64,000 nucleotides of DNA from Bacteroidales bacterium (GTDB lineage Bacteria; Bacteroidota; Bacteroidia; Bacteroidales; UBA7332): contig JAQTZA010000014.1 of assembly GCA_028687995.1 (NCBI GenBank), positions 25,172-89,171 on the forward strand, given 5' to 3'. The translations under genes and the position numbers were made by a program. The notes beneath the pieces are model-generated. The model saw only the letters and a program-made list of their open reading frames with translations, had not been told where the DNA came from and did not search any database. This document shows positions 19,301 through 26,959 of the stretch, one piece after another (the stretch's first letter is position 1; each line of letters opens with the position of its first letter).

Positions 19301-22300
19301 CAGTAGGTAGCTTATAGACTACCGTTGAAGAACGCGTTTTCCCATTTGCAATTATCGATACTTTCTTTGCACGACCAAATTGATCATAATCTTCATACTT
19401 TGTTTGTAGTTTATTAATATCTTCCGGGTCTGCGGTTTCTGTTAACTGATTTCCAGTGGTAGCATCATAAGTAAAATCGGTTACTCTCACATCAGATTGT
19501 CCATTCTGTGTCCGAGTAGAAGTAACCTTTGTCGGTTTGTTTTTACACCATGCCCACGATCCAAACTGACCGTAAATCACGTCTTTCGTTGTTGTTAAAC
19601 TTCCATTTATAGTAATAATTTGTGTAGGATTTCCATCGACATACCCACTGATTTCTGTGCTTTTAGCAAGTCCTGTTAGATAGTCTGTTACTGTTGTTTT
19701 CAATGGACGTGAATCGTAAATCCTTCCAACTTTTGTATTCAGAAGTGAAGTTTCCGACTTTGATATAAGATTTCCATTATACGTTGAATTGAAAGTAGTT
19801 TGCTTAGTGGGCAGTATTAGACCATAATCCATCTCAGTTATTGAGATAGTTTTTTTATTTGTAGTGCTATTACGCACCATATTGCTTGAGAATCCGATAA
19901 AGCCTTTACCTGTTAGGTGCATCTTTGCACCAGTATAAAAATACTCATTGACTGATTTACCTCCAATACCGTCAGATTGCAAAACCTTCTTCACACAATA
20001 CATTGGAGCGTTCATATCTATAAATGGATAAACCGCATTCGATTCTTTCACATAGAACGGTGTTCCATCAGGAGTCTTTGGATTTGTCAGAGCTTGATAA
20101 ATGATCGCGGTTTTCTCACCTAAACCATTCGTAATAAGAGATATGCTATTTGTCTCAAAATCATTAAAGTTTGTATGTAAAAAGAATTTATCTGCTCTCG
20201 GAGCTTTTTCATACATATTCGACCCGAAAGTTAATAAGTCTTCCTTTCCATCTCCATTAAAATCACCTGTCAAGTTATTCCTGCTAAATGTATAATCTGG
20301 ATCGGTAGTTGCAAATGATTTTATTACATTAAAACCTGTTTCAGAAGATCCATATTTCCCAGTTGATGCATACCAAATTACATCGGTCTGAATAAATGTA
20401 CCCCATTCAGCAGAAAGATCAGCATGCCTTTTGTATTTTGAATCAATCATCACAATATCAGATTTACCATCATGATTAAAATCCATAGTAATATAATCAT
20501 CTTTATCATCGTCTCTGTAAGTAAAATTCTCATCCTCTGCGGTGAAAGGGAGTTCATGAAAATCAAATCCCCAATTTCCATTATTGATTGCCAATACCCA
20601 ATTCTTTTTGACATTATTGACATCACCTGTTACAGCTCCTGTAATTGTATTTATTAATCCTCCCAGAAAATTTGATTCTGAAGGAGTTACAATTTTATGA
20701 GCCACAAAATCCATCAATCCATCTCCATTAAAATCACCAGAATTCACTTTACTGAAATACGAACTAAATTCTGCTATATTCTTTACGAAAGAAAAAGTAA
20801 TATGCGCAATCCCATCAGCTCCTACAATCCCTCCGTTGTTCTTGTAAAAAATGCAACCCTTTTTCGTTAGAACTACTAGATCTTTTAATCCATCAGAATT
20901 ACAATCAAACGCCATTATATTTTCAATTTCGATATTCGGAACCTCAGTTAATTCAATTCCAATATTATTTGAAGGTATATTAATATCGTATGTTTCGAGA
21001 TTTAAATCATCTGCTATCACCTTGTCTCCTAATTCTGGTGAAAAACCTTCTCTATTGTAACTCGATTTCTTGACATAAAATATTTTACCAAGATATGACC
21101 CTGGAGAATGAATAATCAACTTATCCCCATCAGGATCTCCTTGAGAGTTAAATTTTGGAATCCATTCAAAATCAACATTATTATTCTTTTCAATTGAAAT
21201 GATTTCATCAATGCCGTCTCCATTTAAATCAGAAACTGTAAATGCAGTCATTTTTGAACTATTCGACAATCGCTGGGTAAAATCTCTCTTTTCACGATAG
21301 ACGTCGACTGTTGAATCTAAATACGCTTCACATCCTCCAGGATTCCAGTTATAATCTGAGTCATATCCAGCTGATGTGCAATTGACTGAACGTGTAAATT
21401 CAGCATCATAGTTCATTCCTGTCACTCCCTGAGTATCACTATATTTTATTGGTTTCGATGAAAGATCCTGAAAGTTTACCCATTTTACATTACCTATTTG
21501 ATTATATGTCGGTATCAAAATAGACCTTTTAAGATTTCCGTTAAAACTCCCAGCAACAAGACCTTGATAAATCGAACGATTGGAGCCTGAAATAAAGTCT
21601 CGCCCTATGTTTTTAGATAGAGATGGCGTGGATTCAAAAAGTTCATTACTACTTACGCCTCTATTTCTATAAACGCTTACAGTACCAAGCGGCCCTGTTA
21701 TAATACCTGTCTTACATTTCGTCACTTTAACCATATCTGATAGACCATCGCCATCAACATCGGCAGTTAAGTAAGACTCGAATAAACCATCAAAAAGATT
21801 TGCTTTGGGTATAGAGTTTTTGCTCTGTGTTACATAGACTACAGCGTTATTAGTCCCCCACTCAATAGTTGTAGGATTAAGAGTTTGATTATTTAGTCCA
21901 ATAAGCCCTATATTTGTCAAATAGTAATTCTCTTTATCATACTTATATCCCAAATTATACTGTTTTAATGTTATGCCATTTGATTTGATTTCTATATTAT
22001 CCAACAAATAGCGATCTTCAATTGTATAATCAACAATTTGCGCCTTTTTTACAGTTATCTTATCATTTGGATAATTGAAAATTACACTTGCAAATGGAAG
22101 CTTATTCCCATTGCCAGTATAGTCAATTTGCGTCAATACAGTTTGTCCTCCTTTTGATTCGTATTTATAAGTCATGTAATTGCCATTGGCATCAGTTGTC
22201 TTATTAATGAACCATTGCATAGGCACAGAAGCACCGACGGGCGCCATTCTAGAATCAGCTGTTACACCATATTCTATGGTTTGTCCATCTTTATTTGTAA

Positions 22301-23393
22301 CGATAAAACTTTGTGGACAATCTGTATTTGGAATTACTCCAACAGAATTTATTTGAGAAAATGTTTTCTGTTCAGTTACATATTTAGCGCCATCCCATAG
22401 CAAGCGATTTCCATCGATATTGAATACATCGGCAGAAGTGAATGTGAGACCGGCGACTACTCCGTCGCTATATAAATTTTTAGTACTTCTTGAGATTGCT
22501 GATAATCCACTGATAGCAAACCCTGCACCTAACGGACCATTTCCTCCTTGACTATTGTAAACTAATGAAAGATTTGGTTGCATTCCACTGATCCCGACCG
22601 GACATTCAATGGGTATATTATATGTAGATCCACCTGATGAGCTTACAGAGAACTCTCCTGGTAGCGTTCCTACAGTTCCATCATTTTTTGTGGAAGTATT
22701 TGATAGATTGTCATTTGCTATAATTGGAATGTTTGGTGTTGTATTATGTATTGTGGCTGTTCCTCCAGATGCAGGTGTAGCTAATCCCGAATATAAGTCT
22801 TCATCACCAAGCGTTGTTACGTAACCATCTTTATAACTTATTTGCTTGCGATGGAGTGATTTAATTTTATCAACGGATACTGTGCTTAGATTCTTTGCAT
22901 ACTTAGAAACAGGGACAGCACCCTGCTTATTGCCTGAGAACAATACAACATCTATCAATTGATAACTTGTATTATATAGAGTTAACTGCTCGCCTTTATT
23001 ATATAAAATAATAGCATTTTGATTTTGAGATAATATATCACTATAGTCAGGTATATGATAATAGCTTCGAAAATCAAAATCCAAATTATATGAATAAGAA
23101 AGTACTAAAGATTGGTCTGGCTGTATAAATGTGCCTTTAGGAAACTTATACTGTTCGGTAGCACAATACCCATACAAAATCCATCCTGAAAGATCAATCG
23201 CACGTGTAGTTGGATTATACAATTTAATATATTCACCATTGTTATGTTCCCATGGAGAATATTTATCCTCTTCTAGTGGTGAATCAAACATCACTTCACT
23301 GATATAGACTTGAGATGCAGGTATTGTCTGTGCCGAAAGGCGAACCCCCAATAATACACAAAATAAAATGATACTTGTATAGAAACGTCTCAT
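16341..23393 (-). CDS. SpvB/TcB-like RHS-repeat polymorphic toxin with metalloprotease-like C-terminal tip
   Basis: The protein has 2350 residues. Order: signal peptide (1-22); lamin-tail domain (about 28-150, with GEYIKLYNPTTRAIDLSGW); SpvB domain (about 235-480, with GEFSVSSSGGSTYNIPI); VCBS/FG-GAP repeats (about 540-1150, e.g. DLNGDGIDEI, DFNGDGLMDF); TcB-type middle; many YD/RHS repeats (about 1330-2000); an RHS core ending GRVYDPLTAMFMSPDP; and a variable tip (about 2110-2350). The tip has Gly/Ala-rich hydrophobic segments and then HEYGH (2262-2266) with TEVEAN about 40 residues later, which suggests a gluzincin-type zinc protease. RHS shells encapsulate and deliver such tips. There is no T9SS sorting domain on this protein, but one is on the small protein at 25400-25825. 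The gene pair with the downstream lipoprotein suggests interbacterial or anti-host activity. Confidence 0.85.
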   Translation of the reverse strand: MRRFYTSIILFCVLLGVRLSAQTIPASQVYISEVMFDSPLEEDKYSPWEHNNGEYIKLYNPTTRAIDLSGWILYGYCATEQYKFPKGTFIQPDQSLVLSYSYNLDFDFRSYYHIPDYSDILSQNQNAIILYNKGEQLTLYNTSYQLIDVVLFSGNKQGAVPVSKYAKNLSTVSVDKIKSLHRKQISYKDGYVTTLGDEDLYSGLATPASGGTATIHNTTPNIPIIANDNLSNTSTKNDGTVGTLPGEFSVSSSGGSTYNIPIECPVGISGMQPNLSLVYNSQGGNGPLGAGFAISGLSAISRSTKNLYSDGVVAGLTFTSADVFNIDGNRLLWDGAKYVTEQKTFSQINSVGVIPNTDCPQSFIVTNKDGQTIEYGVTADSRMAPVGASVPMQWFINKTTDANGNYMTYKYESKGGQTVLTQIDYTGNGNKLPFASVIFNYPNDKITVKKAQIVDYTIEDRYLLDNIEIKSNGITLKQYNLGYKYDKENYYLTNIGLIGLNNQTLNPTTIEWGTNNAVVYVTQSKNSIPKANLFDGLFESYLTADVDGDGLSDMVKVTKCKTGIITGPLGTVSVYRNRGVSSNELFESTPSLSKNIGRDFISGSNRSIYQGLVAGSFNGNLKRSILIPTYNQIGNVKWVNFQDLSSKPIKYSDTQGVTGMNYDAEFTRSVNCTSAGYDSDYNWNPGGCEAYLDSTVDVYREKRDFTQRLSNSSKMTAFTVSDLNGDGIDEIISIEKNNNVDFEWIPKFNSQGDPDGDKLIIHSPGSYLGKIFYVKKSSYNREGFSPELGDKVIADDLNLETYDINIPSNNIGIELTEVPNIEIENIMAFDCNSDGLKDLVVLTKKGCIFYKNNGGIVGADGIAHITFSFVKNIAEFSSYFSKVNSGDFNGDGLMDFVAHKIVTPSESNFLGGLINTITGAVTGDVNNVKKNWVLAINNGNWGFDFHELPFTAEDENFTYRDDDKDDYITMDFNHDGKSDIVMIDSKYKRHADLSAEWGTFIQTDVIWYASTGKYGSSETGFNVIKSFATTDPDYTFSRNNLTGDFNGDGKEDLLTFGSNMYEKAPRADKFFLHTNFNDFETNSISLITNGLGEKTAIIYQALTNPKTPDGTPFYVKESNAVYPFIDMNAPMYCVKKVLQSDGIGGKSVNEYFYTGAKMHLTGKGFIGFSSNMVRNSTTNKKTISITEMDYGLILPTKQTTFNSTYNGNLISKSETSLLNTKVGRIYDSRPLKTTVTDYLTGLAKSTEISGYVDGNPTQIITINGSLTTTKDVIYGQFGSWAWCKNKPTKVTSTRTQNGQSDVRVTDFTYDATTGNQLTETADPEDINKLQTKYEDYDQFGRAKKVSIIANGKTRSSTVVYKLPTERFVESKTDQLDETTHYDWNETRGLLNSETVRNKTTSYTYDGFGQLTTSTFPIGVNSTTVLGWATAGNSYNARYYKKTVTDGSAPVTVWYDGMDRERAKETFGLNGKKISIFTEYNSDGSVYRVSEPTFNNSAEKWANTFSYDEYVRPRSVVTSFGTTINTAYNGTTTTVSSPETTKTSVLNSAGQIESVATNGKTVSFTYYASGSTKSSTPQYGQPISMEYDIRGNRTKLTDPDAGVVESKYNGFGELMWERQKVHNATDWVTTTNNYDVDGHGILQSITRGAETTIYTYDPVVKKKVTSISIANKHSQTFGYDQYDRVTSVIENIKGKSFTKSTKYDALGRVSEETYPSGYYTTNVYDAYSNLIEVKDKTNRSIWKAIEENARGQLTKISKGGKDTRSDYDDRGLPTAIYAAGVVDAGYSFDEKGNLMWRTDNLTSQREDFTYDGHNRLRSWIVQNGGITTTNTLDYDETTGNISKRSGLNNLTMTYGANGKPHALTSIEGKPHAISTNLDVTYTDFKKIASLSEGNKYYTLDYGVDDQRRMSVYTVGGSLKQTRYYLGDYEEETDATTGNVRKIHYLSGGAMLVDNNGVETLYYAYSDFQGSLIALTDVAGAVVEKYAYDPWGARRNPTDWSQKDNRTSWLTNRGYTGHEHLDAFGIINMNGRVYDPLTAMFMSPDPYVQAPDNWLNYNRYGYCYGNPFKYTDPSGNIPVILAVMAIFAYAGGSIANDDIRFWKWDYSKPETYLGIVGGAAVGLVGTMVVGAALQNSLLLKIGVDIGGYTKISADFAIVGGKFALQGIGYTTIAGGGVIISSAAAKEIYNMLTGNVKREDQGNNYPIFNSSGGFYGADLNFISEDAGYNSYLFGNINTQEKSYNRYKSRGFYWSNYPNDGQVLMHEYGHFLQERTYGPVYYYKNVVPTSGLHYGLSQVGLISENEYRHSWTEVEANTMSYYYFGKPSYWNKDMFPIDPNCLSISTRWNLLHHE

Positions 23394-23501
23394 AACGATT
23401 GTTTTAATTTATTCTTTTCTTACTCAGCAGCTAAAAGCATTAGCATCAACCACCTCAATTCTCGATTAATCAATTACTCAGTTACTCAGCTATTTACCCG
23501 C

Positions 23502-25088
23502 TTACCCTTTCCTCTTCTTCACAAAGGCATTGCTTGGATCCTGTTTCTTAATTTCTCTCAAAATTGTACGTTCAGAAGCTTTATCTCTTTTTTTGTGATA
23601 CAAGTCTGCCAAGCCATAGTAGATGTCGAATAGCACCTCTTTCTTTACTCCGAATCCAGGAGTATTACCCTTGTCTCCTGTGGGTTGCGTCAGTCGTTGG
23701 CGACAACTTTTCAAGTGGCGATAGATGGGGTCAGCAGCAATTGCTTGCGTTTCTTTATCTGACAGTAGCAGTTTGTATCCATCTTCGGCCAGTGCGTAAT
23801 TAGACTCGAGGGTTAGGCTTTTTAGGTAAGTCAGTGCAAAGGGTAGGATTCCTATCGCAAAAGGCTCTAAAGCTTGCAGCGCAAGGGTTCTCACTTCGGC
23901 ATAACGATTGAGTTGCAACAGGCAGTCAAGTTGCCCACCCCATACACATAAATATTCGCGTGAAGTGATATTTGACACAGATGCTAATCCTTGATAAAGA
24001 CCCAATGCTTGTGTATAGAGATGTGATTTGGATTCGCCTTTGGCTTGCAAGCGCAATGCTTGTGCATACGATGCAGTTGTCCAAAAATCTGAACTAGCAT
24101 GGTATCGCTCCGATTGTAATTTTACTAATTTACTGTACTCTTTTTGTTTACGGTAATGCGTGATTAATTGCCCAGTAGCATTTATATCGCGACTATCGGA
24201 TGTGACTATTTTTTGATGGAATTTCTCTACCTTTTGAGTGTCCTTATTTTTTATTGCTGCTTCAAATAGGGTGTAGTACAACTCTTTGTTCGCTTTCCCT
24301 TGCTCCGTTTTCCGGCTCTTTTTTTCATCTTCAAAGTTCAGATCTCTTCTATCTTTATTCTTATGACTCGCTTCTCTGTTATCAGCCACAATTTCTGAAA
24401 CTACATGATATTCGCTTTTCTTGCGATTGCGTCGCGACTCTTCCCACTTAGTTCGGTGAACTTGTGTAGTTTGTTCAATTTGAAAAAGTGTAGCTGGAGG
24501 GAGTGAGAGTAGCGGTTTCTTGGCAAAGGCTCTTGCCTTATTGAGTTTATCTGTCGTATGTTTAACATCCAACAACCCCAAAGCTAAATAGGCAAGAGGT
24601 TTCCCTCTGTTTTTATCAATTGCATTTAGGTAAAGTTTTGAGGCAGATTCGAGCAAATCTGTCTCTCCTATTTTAGTGCAGAATGCTTTCTCTGCCTTAC
24701 TATTGCCTGCCACCAGTCGCTGCATGGCACGCGCCAGTCTGTCGCTGAACAAAGGACTATCTTGCCTTGTAAGCCAACCTTGCCGATAGGCTTCTGCTGC
24801 CTCTCGCGATTTGTTTTGAGCATAAAACGTTCGGGCTAAACCATCATATCCAACGATTGAGTCGGGAGACTCATCAACAATCTGCCTATAACAACTTTCG
24901 GCATTCGCATAATCTTTTTGGTAGAAAAAATCTTTTGCTTTTTTCAATAATAGTTTATTGATGCCATTACCATTTCCTGATATTTTATTCGTGGCAACTA
25001 ATTTCTGAAATGGTGTTAATGATACGAAAAATGCGCCGGTAGCTAATAGTCCGGTTCGTAGAAAGTCCCTGCGATTAAACTCTTTCAT
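23502..25088 (-). CDS. Tat-exported tetratricopeptide-repeat protein
   Basis: The start at 25088 (residue 27 of the longest frame) gives a twin-arginine signal: MKEFNRRDFLRTGLLATGAFF. The 528-residue product then shows several TPR-like helical pairs (ANAESCYRQIVDESPDSIVG; EAAEAYRQGW; LADLYHKKRDKASERTIL near the end) and a charged central linker (residues about 215-265 by this start). TPR proteins usually scaffold other proteins, and here the location in the periplasm beside the RHS toxin suggests a chaperone or assembly factor for toxin export. It shares orientation with, and lies 108 bp upstream of, the toxin gene. The role is inference; the Tat motif and repeats are visible. Confidence 0.65.
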   Translation of the reverse strand: MKEFNRRDFLRTGLLATGAFFVSLTPFQKLVATNKISGNGNGINKLLLKKAKDFFYQKDYANAESCYRQIVDESPDSIVGYDGLARTFYAQNKSREAAEAYRQGWLTRQDSPLFSDRLARAMQRLVAGNSKAEKAFCTKIGETDLLESASKLYLNAIDKNRGKPLAYLALGLLDVKHTTDKLNKARAFAKKPLLSLPPATLFQIEQTTQVHRTKWEESRRNRKKSEYHVVSEIVADNREASHKNKDRRDLNFEDEKKSRKTEQGKANKELYYTLFEAAIKNKDTQKVEKFHQKIVTSDSRDINATGQLITHYRKQKEYSKLVKLQSERYHASSDFWTTASYAQALRLQAKGESKSHLYTQALGLYQGLASVSNITSREYLCVWGGQLDCLLQLNRYAEVRTLALQALEPFAIGILPFALTYLKSLTLESNYALAEDGYKLLLSDKETQAIAADPIYRHLKSCRQRLTQPTGDKGNTPGFGVKKEVLFDIYYGLADLYHKKRDKASERTILREIKKQDPSNAFVKKRKG

Positions 25089-25222
25089 AAGAGATTGTTT
25101 TGTGCAGGAAGATAGAAAAGAATAGGGAATAGTAGAGAAAAGAATGGATTCCGAGCGGATTTTCACCGCTATCTCACCGTTTACACATTGTACTTTAAAT
25201 TAAGCTACGGAATCCAATGCTG

Positions 25223-25253
25223 CAAATATACTAACTTCTTTTAAATCTTCAAT
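25223..25253 (-). promoter_or_regulatory. Promoter for the TPR-toxin-immunity operon
   Basis: On the minus strand TATATTTG (25230-25223) fits TAnnTTTG and is preceded, after 19 nt, by ATTG (25253-25250), one base off TTTG. Transcription would start near 25216, giving a leader of about 125 nt before the TPR start. The 311-bp gap 25089-25399 contains no other gene-like feature. Confidence 0.6.
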
Positions 25254-25399
25254 GCGAATTGATAAATATTTTTAGTTTGTACTGTTTTTTTTCCTTGACA
25301 GATAACTAGTAATTTATTAATGAAGTAACTGATTAACTAAACACTACGAAGATCAGCTCAATTTAATTACTCAATTATTCTGTTAATCAGTTACTGATA

Positions 25400-25825
25400 T
25401 TATTGTTTCAATATCTTAAATTCCGTCTTTTTATCTCCTGTGATTACCCTTAGAATATACCACGCATCTGGATAACCCGACATATCTATTGGCGTTTTCG
25501 CCACTTTGGCAGCTGTATTTTGAAGTATAACCCCCTGTGCACTAAATAATATGATTCTTATTTCATCTTTTGGGTCACCACCCGTCACTTCTACCGCCAA
25601 AGCACCTTTCGTAGGATTGGGGTAAACTACCACTTTTCGCTCACCCAACTCTTCCACCACAGGATCTGGCTTCGGATTCTTATTGCTTTTTGCATGTGAA
25701 AGCGGCACCACCTTTCGGCTGATACGATTACCTGCCTCATCGTAGTCGAAACTGACTTTGTCTTGTGCCTTTAAGCAGAAGGCTACCAACAGAAATAGAG
25801 AAATTAAGATTTGTTTTTGCTTCAT
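25400..25825 (-). CDS. T9SS type A sorting-domain protein with an RHS-like motif
   Basis: The protein has 141 residues: a signal peptide (MKQKQILISLFLLVAFCLKA), then FDYDEAGNRISRK, which matches the YD/RHS repeat consensus, a short proline/lysine linker, and a C-terminal Por-type sorting domain (VVVYPNPTKGALAVEV ... AWYILRV ... FKILKQ). Type A sorting domains send proteins through the type IX secretion system and are then removed on the cell surface. It precedes the TPR and RHS genes on the same strand. Because the giant RHS protein lacks such a domain, this one may act in trans for surface delivery, or may be a remnant of an RHS gene. Both are inference. Confidence 0.75.
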   Translation of the reverse strand: MKQKQILISLFLLVAFCLKAQDKVSFDYDEAGNRISRKVVPLSHAKSNKNPKPDPVVEELGERKVVVYPNPTKGALAVEVTGGDPKDEIRIILFSAQGVILQNTAAKVAKTPIDMSGYPDAWYILRVITGDKKTEFKILKQ

Positions 25826-25894
25826 ATTTTTTTATTAAAAAAATGACTATTAATAATCCGTTTTATTGAATTTCTCCAATAATTATAAGTGATA

Positions 25895-25912
25895 ATTCTC
25901 GAAATCGAGAAT
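25895..25912. promoter_or_regulatory. Palindrome in the leader of the T9SS gene
   Basis: ATTCTCGA at 25895-25902 and TCGAGAAT at 25905-25912 form a perfect 8-bp inverted repeat with a 2-bp centre. It lies in the long leader (about 250 nt) between the promoter at 26084-26114 and the ATG at 25825, and is a candidate operator or RNA hairpin. Confidence 0.35.
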
Positions 25913-26083
25913 AAAGAATAATATTGCAGTAGTAGGCATACAAAATATGCATACGTAGCAATCGCCCGTAAGTTCTATAAGTTTATAAATTGAGAAGAAA
26001 AATATCACGTATTATTTAGACAATTTCAATGAAAGAAGATTCAAAGAAATCCAAAAATGAGGACGTGATTATGTTAGGTTTTG

Positions 26084-26114
26084 CAAATATATGCAAATAT
26101 TCAAAACACACAAA
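26084..26114 (-). promoter_or_regulatory. Promoter of the T9SS sorting-domain gene
   Basis: TTTG (minus strand, 26114-26111) and TATATTTG (26091-26084) are exactly 19 nt apart, a full consensus match. TTACTAATTTAGCAA at 26131-26145, 17 bp upstream of the -33 box, differs by one base from the palindromic operator seen at 35002-35016 and 62863-62877. Confidence 0.65.
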
Positions 26115-26162
26115 ATATTATTTAACAAAATTACTAATTTAGCAATAAAAAAATAAGATAAA

Positions 26163-26190
26163 AAAAACACACAGGAATTTGTGTGTTTTT
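26163..26190. terminator. Bidirectional terminator hairpin
   Basis: AAAAACACACA (26163-26173) pairs perfectly with TGTGTGTTTTT (26180-26190) across a 6-nt loop, with an A run on one side and a T run on the other. It ends the leftward transcript of the two small genes at 26255-26709. Confidence 0.75.
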
Positions 26191-26254
26191 ATGGGATAGT
26201 TTTAAAAGATATCAATAAATGATTTTACAATAAATTGATTCAAATTTAGCGAAA

Positions 26255-26464
26255 CTAAGAAATCGTATATCTCTCCTTATACTGCCGCTCTGTTTCATAC
26301 CCAATAATTACTCGATATGCAGCCGTCGATTCGTACTTAAAGCGAACGCCTTCACTTTCAATGTATTTCGGTTTCATACCTGTAATGTTGTTTTGCTCAT
26401 AAGCCACACGAAGGGTGTCTTTCAGTGAAGTTGTGGGAACTTCATAAACTATGAATGCACTCAT
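26255..26464 (-). CDS. Small protein of unknown function
   Basis: The protein has 69 residues (MSAFIVYEVPTTSLKDTLRV), is soluble, and has no known motif. Its start overlaps the stop of the preceding membrane-protein gene in an ATGA arrangement (26461-26464), so the two are translated together. The pair lies between the exonuclease-BRCT gene and the toxin operon. A two-gene toxin-antitoxin or host-interaction unit is possible, but nothing in the sequence proves it. Confidence 0.5.
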   Translation of the reverse strand: MSAFIVYEVPTTSLKDTLRVAYEQNNITGMKPKYIESEGVRFKYESTAAYRVIIGYETERQYKERYTIS

Positions 26465-26709
26465 TTTGCGCCTCCTTCCTTTTTATTTTTGATGGCAACT
26501 AGTGCAGCAATAATAATCAAGCCACATCCTATCGCTGGTTTAAATAGCGAATCTTCGGAAGTGCTTGCCATGATGATGAACCCAAGTGCGGCAACAAAAA
26601 CAGCGACGTACTCAATTTGTGATTTCGATAGACTTTTTGATTCAATTCTGATGGATTCATCAGAATGAGTTCCGACTCTTGAAGTCGGTGTTTCAATGGT
26701 TGTTTTCAT
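26461..26709 (-). CDS. Small membrane protein of unknown function
   Basis: The start at 26709 gives 82 residues (MKTTIETPTSRVGTHSDESI). Two hydrophobic helices follow (YVAVFVAALGFIIMAS and AIGCGLIIIAALVAI), ending in a lysine-rich tail, so it is predicted to be a small inner-membrane hairpin protein. It is coupled to the next gene by a 4-nt overlap. One copy of a repeated 14-bp motif (26713-26726) sits immediately upstream of its ATG. Confidence 0.55.
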   Translation of the reverse strand: MKTTIETPTSRVGTHSDESIRIESKSLSKSQIEYVAVFVAALGFIIMASTSEDSLFKPAIGCGLIIIAALVAIKNKKEGGAK

Positions 26710-26712
26710 ATT

Positions 26713-26918
26713 ACGATTGTTTAGCGTTTTTAATGTGCAGAAAAAGAAGACGGCCACACATTTCCCCGTCGCTAAACAATCGTAACTAACTCCGAAGAGA
26801 AAAATTTACGTAGGAAATGGCAGCCGCCTATGTCGTTTTTGGGCATAAAAAAAGCCCTAAAGAAAAATCTTTGAGCATATCCGTGCTCCTCGGCGTTAAT
26901 TATAACGATTGTTTAGCG
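26713..26918. repeat. Three copies of ACGATTGTTTAGCG around structured DNA
   Basis: The motif lies at 26713-26726 (direct), 26770-26783 (inverted) and 26905-26918 (direct). The last two flank 121 bp that hold further small hairpins (GGGC/GCCC near 26850 and GAGCA/TGCTC near 26875-26890). The unit resembles a MITE-like or structured-RNA cassette upstream of the small membrane-protein gene, or a set of operators. The first copy overlaps that gene's translation start region. Confidence 0.55.
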
Positions 26919-26959
26919 ATGCAAATATGAGAAGAAAATATTAATCTGCAAAGGAATAT

